From Echinicola rosea (GTDB taxonomy: Bacteria; Bacteroidota; Bacteroidia; Cytophagales; Cyclobacteriaceae), in NCBI RefSeq assembly GCF_005281475.1, contig NZ_CP040106.1, forward strand, positions 1,803,501-1,867,500: a stretch of 64,000 nucleotides of DNA. The letters are read 5' to 3'. Position numbers and translations under genes: made by a program. Shown here one piece after another: positions 9,997-18,485 of the stretch (position 1 is its first letter; every line of letters begins with the position of its first letter). A model generated the notes under the pieces. The model saw nothing but the letters and a program-made list of their open reading frames with translations, had not been told where the DNA came from and did no database searches.

Positions 9997-11700
9997 ATGA
10001 ATACCTTTAAGATAAATACCTTATGGAGCATGAGAAGCAGCATTGTGGTGCTTGTTTTGCTGGGCTTGGCGGCGGTAGGTTGTGAGTTTGATCCTCCGTC
10101 CAATATCAACGTCACGGAGGATACCAATATCAGCGGGTACCTGAGGCAGCACCCGGATGAGTTCAGCAACCTTTCCAGAATACTGGAAATTTCCAATACC
10201 GAAGGTTTTTTGGGCACTTATGGTACCTACACCTTCTTTGCGCCGAATAATGAGGCGGTAGATGGTTATTTGGAAGAAAACGGCCTTAGCTTGGATGGCC
10301 TTGGTGAAGAAGAAGCCAAGGACATCGTCCGCTTTCACTTGCTGACGGACACCTTGTCCACGGCGGATTTTACGGATGGAAAACTGCCGGTTCCTACGGA
10401 GTACGGAAAGTACCTGGTGACCGGGGCGGAGTTTGCAGACGGAGAGACCTACACCAGGGTAAACCGTCAGGCCAATATCATCCAGAGCAACATCAAAGTG
10501 GGCAATGGCTTTGTCCATGCGATAGACAATGTGCTCTCACCACCGACCAAGACCGTGGCCCAGTGGCTGGAAGAAAACCAACAGTTTTCTGTTTTTTCAC
10601 AGGTGCTGAAAGAGACGGGCTGGTACGATATCCTGAATGTCGAAGAAGAAGGACAGTGGTACACCGTTTTGGCAGAGTCAGACGAGACCTTGGCAGCCGC
10701 GGGCTATGCTTCCTACCAGGACCTGGAGAATGATCTGTCCCAAACGGGCGATCCGACCAATCCTTCGGACAGTTTGAACCTATACGTGGCCTATCATGTG
10801 ATGCCGGATATCAAGTTTATCGCAGATTTATTGACAGCCACGGCACATCCCACCGAGGCTCCACAGGAAGTGGTGACCATTAAGCTGGATGGCACGGACG
10901 TGCTGGTAAACGACGACACGTTCTTCGGTGTCCACGAACCGGGATCCCCGATCATACGCGCCCAAAGTGACAATTCCGTGACCAATGGCGTCGTACACAG
11001 TGTGGAGAACCATTTTGCGATCAAGTTACGTGCGCCTACGGCCGTGTATTGGGATGTGGCCGAGCAGCCGGAGATTCGTCAGCTGACGCAGGTTTTTAGA
11101 GTGCCTGGTGCACCAAACTATACGTTCAAACTTGGAGAATTGGCAGGGATGTCCTGGGAAGGAAATTATGTAGATGCCATGGTAAATTATTACCCGCCTA
11201 GTCTAAACCAAGTTTATTATGCATTTGGAGACTATTTACGAATAGAGCTTCAAGGCAATCGTTTAACGGCGGCAGAAATCAAAACCCCCACCTTGGTAAA
11301 AGGAAGGTATAAACTCTGGATCTGTCATCATGGCGATAAATGGAACAACGGCTGTGAGCTGAAAGTCACCTTCAATGGAGAGGATATTCCTGGAGCGCGA
11401 CTACTGGATACGACCATTAAGGCTCCCACGGATATGAACGAAGATGAGCTGGAGTCCAGGGGCTGGAAAGAATACCTGACCGCAGGCTCCGATGGGGGCA
11501 GGATCATGGGCAGGTTTATCGGGACCATCGAAGTGCCCACTACTGGAGAGCATATGCTTCGTTTTGATCGAGTGACCGGTATCGGGAGAAGTAGTGGTGG
11601 TCTGTGGCTGGATATGATCCACTTCATCCCAGAAGGTGATAACCAGATCTATCCCAAGTTTGCCGTAGATGGCTCACCGGTATATGAAGGGGAGGAATAA
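9997..11700 (+). CDS. Fasciclin lipoprotein with a C-terminal beta-rich domain
   Basis: 567 aa with lipobox AVGC (Cys29). FAS1-1 spans about 43-182 (YTFFAPNNEAVDGYL, NGFVHAIDNVL). FAS1-2 spans about 185-345 (WYTVLAESDETLAAAG, NGVVHSVENHF). Residues 350-567 form a separate domain rich in Trp, Tyr and Gly (KGRYKLWICHHGDKWNNG, GLWLDMIHFIPEG) that resembles a carbohydrate-binding jelly-roll, possibly the DUF5108 type. The position right after SusD is where SusE/SusF-like glycan-binding lipoproteins usually sit, so a surface-binding role is likely by context. Confidence 0.88.
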   Translation: MNTFKINTLWSMRSSIVVLVLLGLAAVGCEFDPPSNINVTEDTNISGYLRQHPDEFSNLSRILEISNTEGFLGTYGTYTFFAPNNEAVDGYLEENGLSLDGLGEEEAKDIVRFHLLTDTLSTADFTDGKLPVPTEYGKYLVTGAEFADGETYTRVNRQANIIQSNIKVGNGFVHAIDNVLSPPTKTVAQWLEENQQFSVFSQVLKETGWYDILNVEEEGQWYTVLAESDETLAAAGYASYQDLENDLSQTGDPTNPSDSLNLYVAYHVMPDIKFIADLLTATAHPTEAPQEVVTIKLDGTDVLVNDDTFFGVHEPGSPIIRAQSDNSVTNGVVHSVENHFAIKLRAPTAVYWDVAEQPEIRQLTQVFRVPGAPNYTFKLGELAGMSWEGNYVDAMVNYYPPSLNQVYYAFGDYLRIELQGNRLTAAEIKTPTLVKGRYKLWICHHGDKWNNGCELKVTFNGEDIPGARLLDTTIKAPTDMNEDELESRGWKEYLTAGSDGGRIMGRFIGTIEVPTTGEHMLRFDRVTGIGRSSGGLWLDMIHFIPEGDNQIYPKFAVDGSPVYEGEE

Positions 11701-11738
11701 TGGGCTTTCAGAGATTAATAATCCAAATCGCAACGACA

Positions 11739-13103
11739 ATGAATAAAAGATATAGATACTTCTTGCTTTGCCTTGTAGCCTTAGGGCTGTTTTCCTGCTC
11801 CGACCAGTGGGCAGACCATAACGAGGCCACGCAAGACCTGAACAATAACTTGGTGCAAATGATCCGCGCAGATGCGGACCTAAGCACCTTTGCATCACTG
11901 CTGGAGCAGAGCGGGCTGGACAAGCAGGTGGCATCCGGTTCCTATTCGGTTTGGGCGCCCAGCAATGCCGCCCTGCAGAATTTGCCGGAGAGCATTACCG
12001 GAAACGAGGAAGCGCTCAGGACCTTTGTTGGTAACCACATCGGTTACCAACAGCGTCTCAGCTACCAAGCCGAAGAGGCTCCCATCCGGGTAAAAATGCT
12101 CAATGACAAAGTCAATGTACTGCGCCAAAACAGCATCACCTCCGTGGACCAGACGGCAAGCTTTGATTATGCCGATCGCTTGTCCAAAAACGGCGTCCTG
12201 TATAAAATCGACAGCTATCTGGAGCCAAGGAAAAATGTCTGGGAGATCGTGCAGCAACAGTCGGATAACCCTGTAAGCCAGCTGGTGACAGGGATGACGG
12301 TAACCGACACCCTGACCGATGAAACGTACAATTACTTTGCATATGACGTGGCGGACCTGGCCAATGAAGACAGTACCTACACGTTTTTTCTCTTGAGTGA
12401 CAATGCCTATACGACATTCAAGTCGGCCATGGAGCCTTATTTTAAGGATACCCTTCCCGAAACAGAGATGCTTTCGATGCCCCTTTCCTTGGGACTTTCC
12501 AAAGACCTGGTGTTTACGACGGCCTATTATGACAATGTACCCGACACGATCCTTTCTGTGGACAGTGTAAAGGTGGCCTTCCATGAAGACCAAGTGGTGG
12601 AAAAGATCAATGCTTCCAATGGCGTGGTCTATCTGATGGACGGATTTGATTACAAGCTTTCGGACAAGATCCCGGAGATCAAAATCGAGGGAGAATATTA
12701 TGACGGGCTGAGTGATGGATCCGGCCCGGTAAATGTCCGCGCAAGAAACTGGGCTTCCAATAACCGTGACCTGCTGGTGATCAATAGCGGCATTGCGGGG
12801 TATAGCGTTCGGTATGAAGTCCCTCAGGCGCACTCTACCAAGTACGATATCTACTGGAGGGCAGTCAATGATGATTACATCCCGAGAACAAATGAGCAGC
12901 GTATTGCGGTGGACTCAGTTCAGAACGAGTTGTTCTCCTTGATGTATGTGGTTCCCAATACGTATGAAGAGGTTTATGTAGGACAGCATGAGGTGCAAAA
13001 TTATGGTGACCTCAGGTTGTTATTGCAGTCTTATCCGACGACCAGTAACGACTGGAACAGCCTTGTGCTGGATTATATACGTTTGGTTCCGGTAATTGAA
13101 TAA
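11739..13103 (+). CDS. Fasciclin lipoprotein, paralogue of the preceding gene
   Basis: 454 aa from the ATG at 11739. This start gives a clean lipoprotein signal, MNKRYRYFLLCLVALGLFSC (Cys20). An in-frame ATG at 11700 overlaps the previous stop codon but would put 13 extra residues before the signal. FAS1-1 is at about 36-163 (YSVWAPSNAALQNLP, NGVLYKIDSYL) and FAS1-2 at about 165-330 (YTFFLLSDNAYTTF, NGVVYLMDGF). The C-terminal 120 residues form a beta-rich tail (KYDIYWRAVNDD, NSLVLDYIRLVP) like that of the preceding gene. It probably arose by duplication and is likely a second surface-binding protein of the same system. Confidence 0.88.
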   Translation: MNKRYRYFLLCLVALGLFSCSDQWADHNEATQDLNNNLVQMIRADADLSTFASLLEQSGLDKQVASGSYSVWAPSNAALQNLPESITGNEEALRTFVGNHIGYQQRLSYQAEEAPIRVKMLNDKVNVLRQNSITSVDQTASFDYADRLSKNGVLYKIDSYLEPRKNVWEIVQQQSDNPVSQLVTGMTVTDTLTDETYNYFAYDVADLANEDSTYTFFLLSDNAYTTFKSAMEPYFKDTLPETEMLSMPLSLGLSKDLVFTTAYYDNVPDTILSVDSVKVAFHEDQVVEKINASNGVVYLMDGFDYKLSDKIPEIKIEGEYYDGLSDGSGPVNVRARNWASNNRDLLVINSGIAGYSVRYEVPQAHSTKYDIYWRAVNDDYIPRTNEQRIAVDSVQNELFSLMYVVPNTYEEVYVGQHEVQNYGDLRLLLQSYPTTSNDWNSLVLDYIRLVPVIE

Positions 13104-13120
13104 ACCCAAAATTAGAAACG

Positions 13121-16100
13121 ATGAAGCGAAAAAATATACAGAAATTTTGTACAGCGGCGCTGGCATTGCAAATGGGTTTTGCCGGTAGCTTATGGGCGCA
13201 AGAGGCAGAAGAGGTCAAGGTTCAGCCCAACCAGCAGATGGAATACCTGATCGAAAAGGTGACGGGTAAAGTGGTCTCCAAAAGGACAGGTGAACCGCTA
13301 GAAGGACTCAGCATTGCCTATCAGGACCTCTCGGCCACCTTTACCAATTCCAATGGCGAATTCGAACTGATGGTGCCCGCCTATACGACGACCATTCGAG
13401 TGAACTTCGGAGACCAGCTGGTGAAGGAGATTCCCCTAAAAGGCCGTGATCAATTGGAAATAGCCCTGACCGATATGGAATTGGCAGCTGCTGGCAGCGG
13501 TTTTGTGCAGTTGCCATATGAAGAAATAGATCACAGGCAGGTGGCGGGAGCGGTGTCCTCTGTGGATTATTCCGCTGCGGCCAAGCTAAAGGCCAATAGC
13601 CCTGAGACTTTTGCACAGGGATCCGCCGCCGGGGTCAACATGATCAGAAGGGCCGGTACCCCAGGAATGGGCGCGGACATGTTTATCCGCGGATTGGGAT
13701 CCTTAAATGCCAGTACGCAGCCGCTCGTGGTCGTGGACGGTATGATCTATGACATGGATGCTTACCAAGGCTCGATCCTTGACGGTTATACTTCGAATCC
13801 ATTATCCTTTCTGGACGTTAAGGATATCGATAACATCACCTTTATAAAAGATGGAGGTTCCATTTACGGCACCAAGGGTGCCAATGGCGTGGTGCTGATC
13901 ACGACCTCACGGGCGAAGGACTTGACGACCAAAATTGATTTCCATACCTACGGAGGTGTGAACATCAAGCCCAAAAACCTGCCGGTAATGGAAGCGGATG
14001 AGTTTAAGCCTTATTATGCAGAAATGCTGGCAAGCAGCGGACTGACTACCAATGAGGTCATCGGCAATCGGTATTTGAATGAAACACCAGATACGTTGGG
14101 GTATTACAATTACCACAACAATACCAACTGGCAGGATCAGGTGATGCGGACCAGCTATGACCAGAATTACTACATCAAAGTGTCCGGAGGGGACAATATC
14201 GCCCGCTATGCACTTTCGCTGGGACACCTGAAAAGTAATAGTATCATGGACATGGAAGACATGTCCCGCTCCAGCGTCCGGTTCAATGCGGATTTTCAGA
14301 TCACCGAAAAGTTGACCGCCGGTACCAATATGTCCTTTTCCTATGCGGTGAACAACCTGCATGAATATGGCTATGGGGCTGAGGCGGTCAGTCCATTGTA
14401 TTTGGGATTGGTCAAGTCCCCTTTCCTGGCGCCTAATATTTATTCCGACGAAGGCATCCAATCGCCCAATTTTAGCGATGTGGATTCCTTGGGCATTAGT
14501 AACCCGAGAGCAATTGTGGAGAATATGTCAGGCCAAAACAGGCGGTACAGGTTCTTTGGTTCGTATGATGCCAAGTACCAGTTCAATGAGCATTTTAGCT
14601 TGCAGACATTGTTTGGGCTTACCATCGACAAGAATCGGGAGTCCTACTTTATCCCGGACTTGGGCACGGACGAGATCGAAGGCCCCAATGCAGAGATCCG
14701 AAATGAAATCGGGGGTCAGGTGCAGCGACTTTTTAGCACGTACAGCGATACACGGTTTGATTATACCAACACCTTTGGCTTTGCGCATGACCTGGATGTA
14801 GGCCTTGGCTTTCGCTACAATAGCAACCAGCTACAGGAGGACAGGGGATTCGCCTATAATTCCGGTACGGATGACTTGATCACGCTCAATTCCGGGGTAA
14901 TTACCCTGAACAATGCCAACGCAAATGCGGGCGATTGGATATGGATGAGTTATTATGCAGACATCAACTACAGCTATCTCGACAAATATTTCTTGGATGT
15001 GGATGTGGCCGTGGACGGTTCTAGCCGCTTTGGAAAAGAAACTGCCGATGGGATTGGCTTGTTCAACCACCGTTTTGGCGTGTTCCCTTCCATAAAGGGT
15101 GCTTGGTTAATCTCTTCTGAAGATTTTATGTCCGGGGTAAACCTCGACCTGCTGAAGCTTCGCCTGAGTTATAGTCAGACAGGGAATGATGGCATTGGCA
15201 ATTATAAATACCTTCAGACGTACACAGGCAGCAATATGCTTGCCTTGCAGGGTTTGGTACGTAACAACTTGGCCAACGAAGCCATTCAGTGGGAGACCAA
15301 TTCCAAGGTAAATGCCGGGATCGACTTGGCCACGGCCAATGGGGTATTCGGTTTTAGTGTGGATGTTTATCAAAACACCATCAGCAATATGCTGACCCTT
15401 CAGCCATTGCAAGCCTATACGGGTATGGATTATTACTTTGCCAATGGTGGGGAAATGACCAATACCGGGGTGGACTTGGGGATTTCTGCCAGGGTGCTTG
15501 ACCGGGATGTAAAACTTACCTTGGCCGCGCAGGTGGGTACCTATCAAAATGAAATAAAGGAACTGCCTTATGATCAGCGAATCACCCAAGTGGCAGGTGG
15601 AGAAGTCATCACCACTGTAGGTGAGTCGGCCTCCATGTTTTACGGCTATCAGACTGAGGGCGTTTACAGTACTTCAGAAGAGGCCAGTACCGCTGGGCTG
15701 AGTACTTATTTGCCGGATGGTACATTGGGAGCATTCGGTGCAGGTGATGTGAAGTTTGTGGACCAAAACAATGATAACATCATCGATGAAAAGGACAGAA
15801 CGATTATTGGTAATCCGAACCCGGATTTTTACGGCGGCTTCTCTGCCCACGCAGAATATAAGCGGTTTACCTTCGATGCTGCTTTTTCCTTTAGTGTTGG
15901 CAATGATATTTATAATTACGTCCGTCACGAGCTGGAAAGCATGTCCGGGTATGAAAACCAACTGGTCAGTGTCCGAAACCGATGGAGAGCGGAGGGACAG
16001 GAAACCAATATGCCACAACTGGCCTATGGGGACCCAATGGGCAACAGCCGTTTTTCAGATCGCTGGATTGAGGATGGCTCCTATCTGCGGTTGAAAACGC

Positions 16101-16309
16101 TCAGTGTGAATTACACGATTCCGATCGATGGTGACATTGTAAAAAATATCGATGTCTATGCTTCTGGGCAAAACCTGCTGACCTTTACCAATTACTTGGG
16201 CTATGATCCGGAATTCAGCTACACCAGTAGCGTATTTGGCCAGGGAGTAGATGTGGGGCTCACCCCGCAGTTCACCAGTGTATTGTTAGGCCTCAAAATC
16301 GGACTGTAA
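13121..16309 (+). CDS. SusC-type TonB-dependent receptor, second of the fasciclin operon
   Basis: 1062 aa. Signal peptide ends at LWAQ (about residue 27), with a regulatory-like domain at about 47-118 (VTGKVVSKRTGEPLEGLSI). The plug runs about 140-270 (GSAAGVNMIRRAGTPGMGAD, FIRGLGSLNASTQPLVVVDG, YGTKGANGVVLITTSRA), then the barrel, ending LLGLKIGL. As in the first SusC of this operon there is no STN domain, and the VVVGYG TonB-box segment is absent (MELAAAGSGFVQLPYEE in its place). It is well diverged from the first copy, so the two probably import different products. It sits 17 bp after the FAS1 gene. Confidence 0.95.
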   Translation: MKRKNIQKFCTAALALQMGFAGSLWAQEAEEVKVQPNQQMEYLIEKVTGKVVSKRTGEPLEGLSIAYQDLSATFTNSNGEFELMVPAYTTTIRVNFGDQLVKEIPLKGRDQLEIALTDMELAAAGSGFVQLPYEEIDHRQVAGAVSSVDYSAAAKLKANSPETFAQGSAAGVNMIRRAGTPGMGADMFIRGLGSLNASTQPLVVVDGMIYDMDAYQGSILDGYTSNPLSFLDVKDIDNITFIKDGGSIYGTKGANGVVLITTSRAKDLTTKIDFHTYGGVNIKPKNLPVMEADEFKPYYAEMLASSGLTTNEVIGNRYLNETPDTLGYYNYHNNTNWQDQVMRTSYDQNYYIKVSGGDNIARYALSLGHLKSNSIMDMEDMSRSSVRFNADFQITEKLTAGTNMSFSYAVNNLHEYGYGAEAVSPLYLGLVKSPFLAPNIYSDEGIQSPNFSDVDSLGISNPRAIVENMSGQNRRYRFFGSYDAKYQFNEHFSLQTLFGLTIDKNRESYFIPDLGTDEIEGPNAEIRNEIGGQVQRLFSTYSDTRFDYTNTFGFAHDLDVGLGFRYNSNQLQEDRGFAYNSGTDDLITLNSGVITLNNANANAGDWIWMSYYADINYSYLDKYFLDVDVAVDGSSRFGKETADGIGLFNHRFGVFPSIKGAWLISSEDFMSGVNLDLLKLRLSYSQTGNDGIGNYKYLQTYTGSNMLALQGLVRNNLANEAIQWETNSKVNAGIDLATANGVFGFSVDVYQNTISNMLTLQPLQAYTGMDYYFANGGEMTNTGVDLGISARVLDRDVKLTLAAQVGTYQNEIKELPYDQRITQVAGGEVITTVGESASMFYGYQTEGVYSTSEEASTAGLSTYLPDGTLGAFGAGDVKFVDQNNDNIIDEKDRTIIGNPNPDFYGGFSAHAEYKRFTFDAAFSFSVGNDIYNYVRHELESMSGYENQLVSVRNRWRAEGQETNMPQLAYGDPMGNSRFSDRWIEDGSYLRLKTLSVNYTIPIDGDIVKNIDVYASGQNLLTFTNYLGYDPEFSYTSSVFGQGVDVGLTPQFTSVLLGLKIGL

Positions 16310-16347
16310 TCATGGAAAAGTTAACAAGAATTTTAAAAGCTTCAACG

Positions 16348-18129
16348 ATGAAAATGATACATATTCCAGTCAAGAGATACCTCGGAATGGCCATGCTGGG
16401 CTTAGGGCTTTTTTCCTGCTCGGATATGCTGGAGGTAGAGCCTGCGGCAGAGCTGGACAAGGACCGCCATTACCAAAATGAATTTGATGCGGATGCAGCG
16501 GTCATAGGAGTATATGGAAAGCTGATGAGGCTTGCTGAGCAATATGTCGTGCTCAATGAGGTAAGGGCTGACCTGCTGGAGGCCACGATGATGGCCGATC
16601 CGGATTTGGTGGACCTGAGCAATCACTCGGTCGTGGCATCCGATAACAACAAGTATGCTGATCCCAAGCCCTTCTATGAAATCATCATAAATTGTAATGA
16701 TGCATTGCAAGGCTTGGAGAAAATGCGCGATGAAAAGCGGATCACTGAAGAGCAATATGTCCAGCGGTATTCGGATATCGGTGCGGTTCGCTCTTGGGTG
16801 TACTTACAGGTGGGCATTCACTTTGGGGAAGTGCCCTATGTGACCGAATCCCTGGAGTCGATCGATGATGTGAATAATCCTTCCTTGTCTCCAAGGCTGA
16901 GTTTACCGGAGCTAGTGGACGAACTGGTGAAGTTTATGGAAACATTGCCTTATATGGATCCCTATCCGAATAATGTCGGTCTAGTAGGGAACTATGATGG
17001 GTATAACATGTTGCCTTTTTTCATCAACAAGAAGGTGTTGATGGCTGATTTGTACCTGTGGCAGGGAAATTACCAGCAGGCAGCCGCCAATTATCGAGAT
17101 ATAATGGAAACTGCTACTGAGGGTGGACCGTCCAATAACGATTACTATGATCGCTATAGAATGTCTTGGGGTGGAGGCTCTAAGTTCAACGTGAAATACG
17201 GTAAGGACAATGATATCAATACCCTTAATGATAATAACACTGACGGGTGGCGAAGCATCTTTGGAATGGCATCTGGGGAACGTTATGAGATGACTGAGTG
17301 GGTGTGGATCATGCACTATGATAGCGATTTTGCTCCTGAATATCCTTTTGTACGTTTGTTTGCCAATTCTGGTGACGGAGAATATCAGCTCAAGCCTTCA
17401 AAGGAAGTCTTGGATCTATGGCATGAGCAGACTCAATGGAATAATTTTGAGTTTGATGCGCGAGGGGCATTGTCCACAAACAATTGGGAAACGGATTATC
17501 CCGAAGTGGCAAAATATACTTTCCATTATAATCCCATGACCTCCCCTTTAGTAAAAGATGGCAAATGGTTTTTGGAAAGGGCAGCATCTGTTCACTTGAA
17601 ATATGCCGAGGCGGCCAATCGTGATAACAGTATTGATGAGCTCCCTAAATTGGCGAGGGCATTGGTAAATGAAAGCCTAAGCGCAGCCTATACTCCCGAC
17701 GACTTTTCTGGAGATGACGTGACGGATGTGCAAAACACCCTGTACTTGTCTTATCCATATGATTTCGATGCCAGACAAGGTGATTTCCCTTACTATAGAG
17801 GAACTTGGTATCGGCATCAAGGAATTCGTGGAAGGGCTTATTTACCTCCGGTAGTACTTCCAGAAGATATTACCACCGTTCAGGCGGAAAGGGACTGGAC
17901 AGAGGAATTGATCATAGATGAATCCGCATTGGAGCTGGCCTTCGAAGGACATCGCTGGCCACAATTGCTGAGAATGGCGATGCGCGCAAACGATCCGTCG
18001 GTGCTGGCTGATAGGGTCTATGATAAAATGTCCAAGTCCAATAATCCAGAAACCGTGGCCCGTGCAGCCGGTGTAAGGGCTAAGCTAATGGCCGGTGACT
18101 GGTTCTTGCCGTTTCATTGGGAAGAGTAA
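16348..18129 (+). CDS. SusD/RagB-type lipoprotein, partner of the second SusC
   Basis: 593 aa from the ATG at 16348, chosen because it gives a compact lipoprotein signal (MKMIHIPVKRYLGMAMLGLG, then LFSC, Cys24). It is also preceded by AACG like its operon neighbours. An in-frame ATG at 16312, just after the susC stop, would add 12 residues. SusD features: MLEVEPAAELDKDRHYQNE, SDIGAVRSWVYLQVGIHFGEVPYV, and near the end DESALELAFEGHRWPQLLRMAMR with a closing WFLPFHWEE. It is longer than average for SusD. It is the last gene of the operon, followed by a hairpin at 18139-18177. Confidence 0.93.
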   Translation: MKMIHIPVKRYLGMAMLGLGLFSCSDMLEVEPAAELDKDRHYQNEFDADAAVIGVYGKLMRLAEQYVVLNEVRADLLEATMMADPDLVDLSNHSVVASDNNKYADPKPFYEIIINCNDALQGLEKMRDEKRITEEQYVQRYSDIGAVRSWVYLQVGIHFGEVPYVTESLESIDDVNNPSLSPRLSLPELVDELVKFMETLPYMDPYPNNVGLVGNYDGYNMLPFFINKKVLMADLYLWQGNYQQAAANYRDIMETATEGGPSNNDYYDRYRMSWGGGSKFNVKYGKDNDINTLNDNNTDGWRSIFGMASGERYEMTEWVWIMHYDSDFAPEYPFVRLFANSGDGEYQLKPSKEVLDLWHEQTQWNNFEFDARGALSTNNWETDYPEVAKYTFHYNPMTSPLVKDGKWFLERAASVHLKYAEAANRDNSIDELPKLARALVNESLSAAYTPDDFSGDDVTDVQNTLYLSYPYDFDARQGDFPYYRGTWYRHQGIRGRAYLPPVVLPEDITTVQAERDWTEELIIDESALELAFEGHRWPQLLRMAMRANDPSVLADRVYDKMSKSNNPETVARAAGVRAKLMAGDWFLPFHWEE

Positions 18130-18138
18130 AAAAACAAT

Positions 18139-18177
18139 ATAAGCCCTTTCAGGATTCCAAAACTTGAAAGGGCTTAT
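18139..18177 (+). terminator. Hairpin at the end of the fasciclin/SusCD operon
   Basis: A 13-bp perfect stem, ATAAGCCCTTTCA (18139-18151) with TGAAAGGGCTTAT (18165-18177), 9 bp after the stop codon. It lacks a clear T-run, so it may be a weak terminator or an mRNA-end stabiliser. Confidence 0.6.
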
Positions 18178-18305
18178 GTTGTGAAAGCCAGTAAATTCAA
18201 ACTGCACAAAAATGTATATAAAATAGCTGTAAAGAATTAATGCAATCGTTTGTACTGTAAGTGGAAAGCATTATATTATGCCAATATTAACAATCACCCA
18301 AAAAG

Positions 18306-18482
18306 ATGAAAAAGTACGTTAATCTAAATGGAAAGTCCGGCCTAAGCTGGAAGGTTAGATTGTTGGTTTATTTGGCCACTATATTGCTTTGTGTGTTGGC
18401 GGCAAATTTTCGCCCCGAGATACAGCACTTTACAGGAAATCATCAAGATATGAATGTTGAAATTTCCACCATAGAAGAATAA
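18306..18482 (+). CDS. Small single-pass membrane protein, 58 aa, coupled to the PL11 gene
   Basis: ATG at 18306, TAA at 18480-18482. A basic N terminus (MKKYVNLNGKSGLSWKVR) precedes one hydrophobic segment, LLVYLATILLCVLAANF (about 19-35), then a polar tail ending STIEE. The stop is only 3 bp before the ATG of the rhamnogalacturonan lyase gene, which is close enough for translational coupling. The start is preceded by the AAT-CACCCAAAAAG leader style seen elsewhere in the window. I do not recognise the family. It could be a leader-type or small membrane protein, or an uncleaved signal-like peptide. Coding status rests on spacing, start context and the TM profile. Confidence 0.6.
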   Translation: MKKYVNLNGKSGLSWKVRLLVYLATILLCVLAANFRPEIQHFTGNHQDMNVEISTIEE

Positions 18483-18485
18483 ACC

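Noticed and set aside
11895..12833. 312-codon open frame on the minus strand
   Set aside because: Lies fully antisense to the FAS1 gene 11739-13103, has no export signal or family pattern, and the sense frame has a clear lipoprotein signal and FAS1 motifs.
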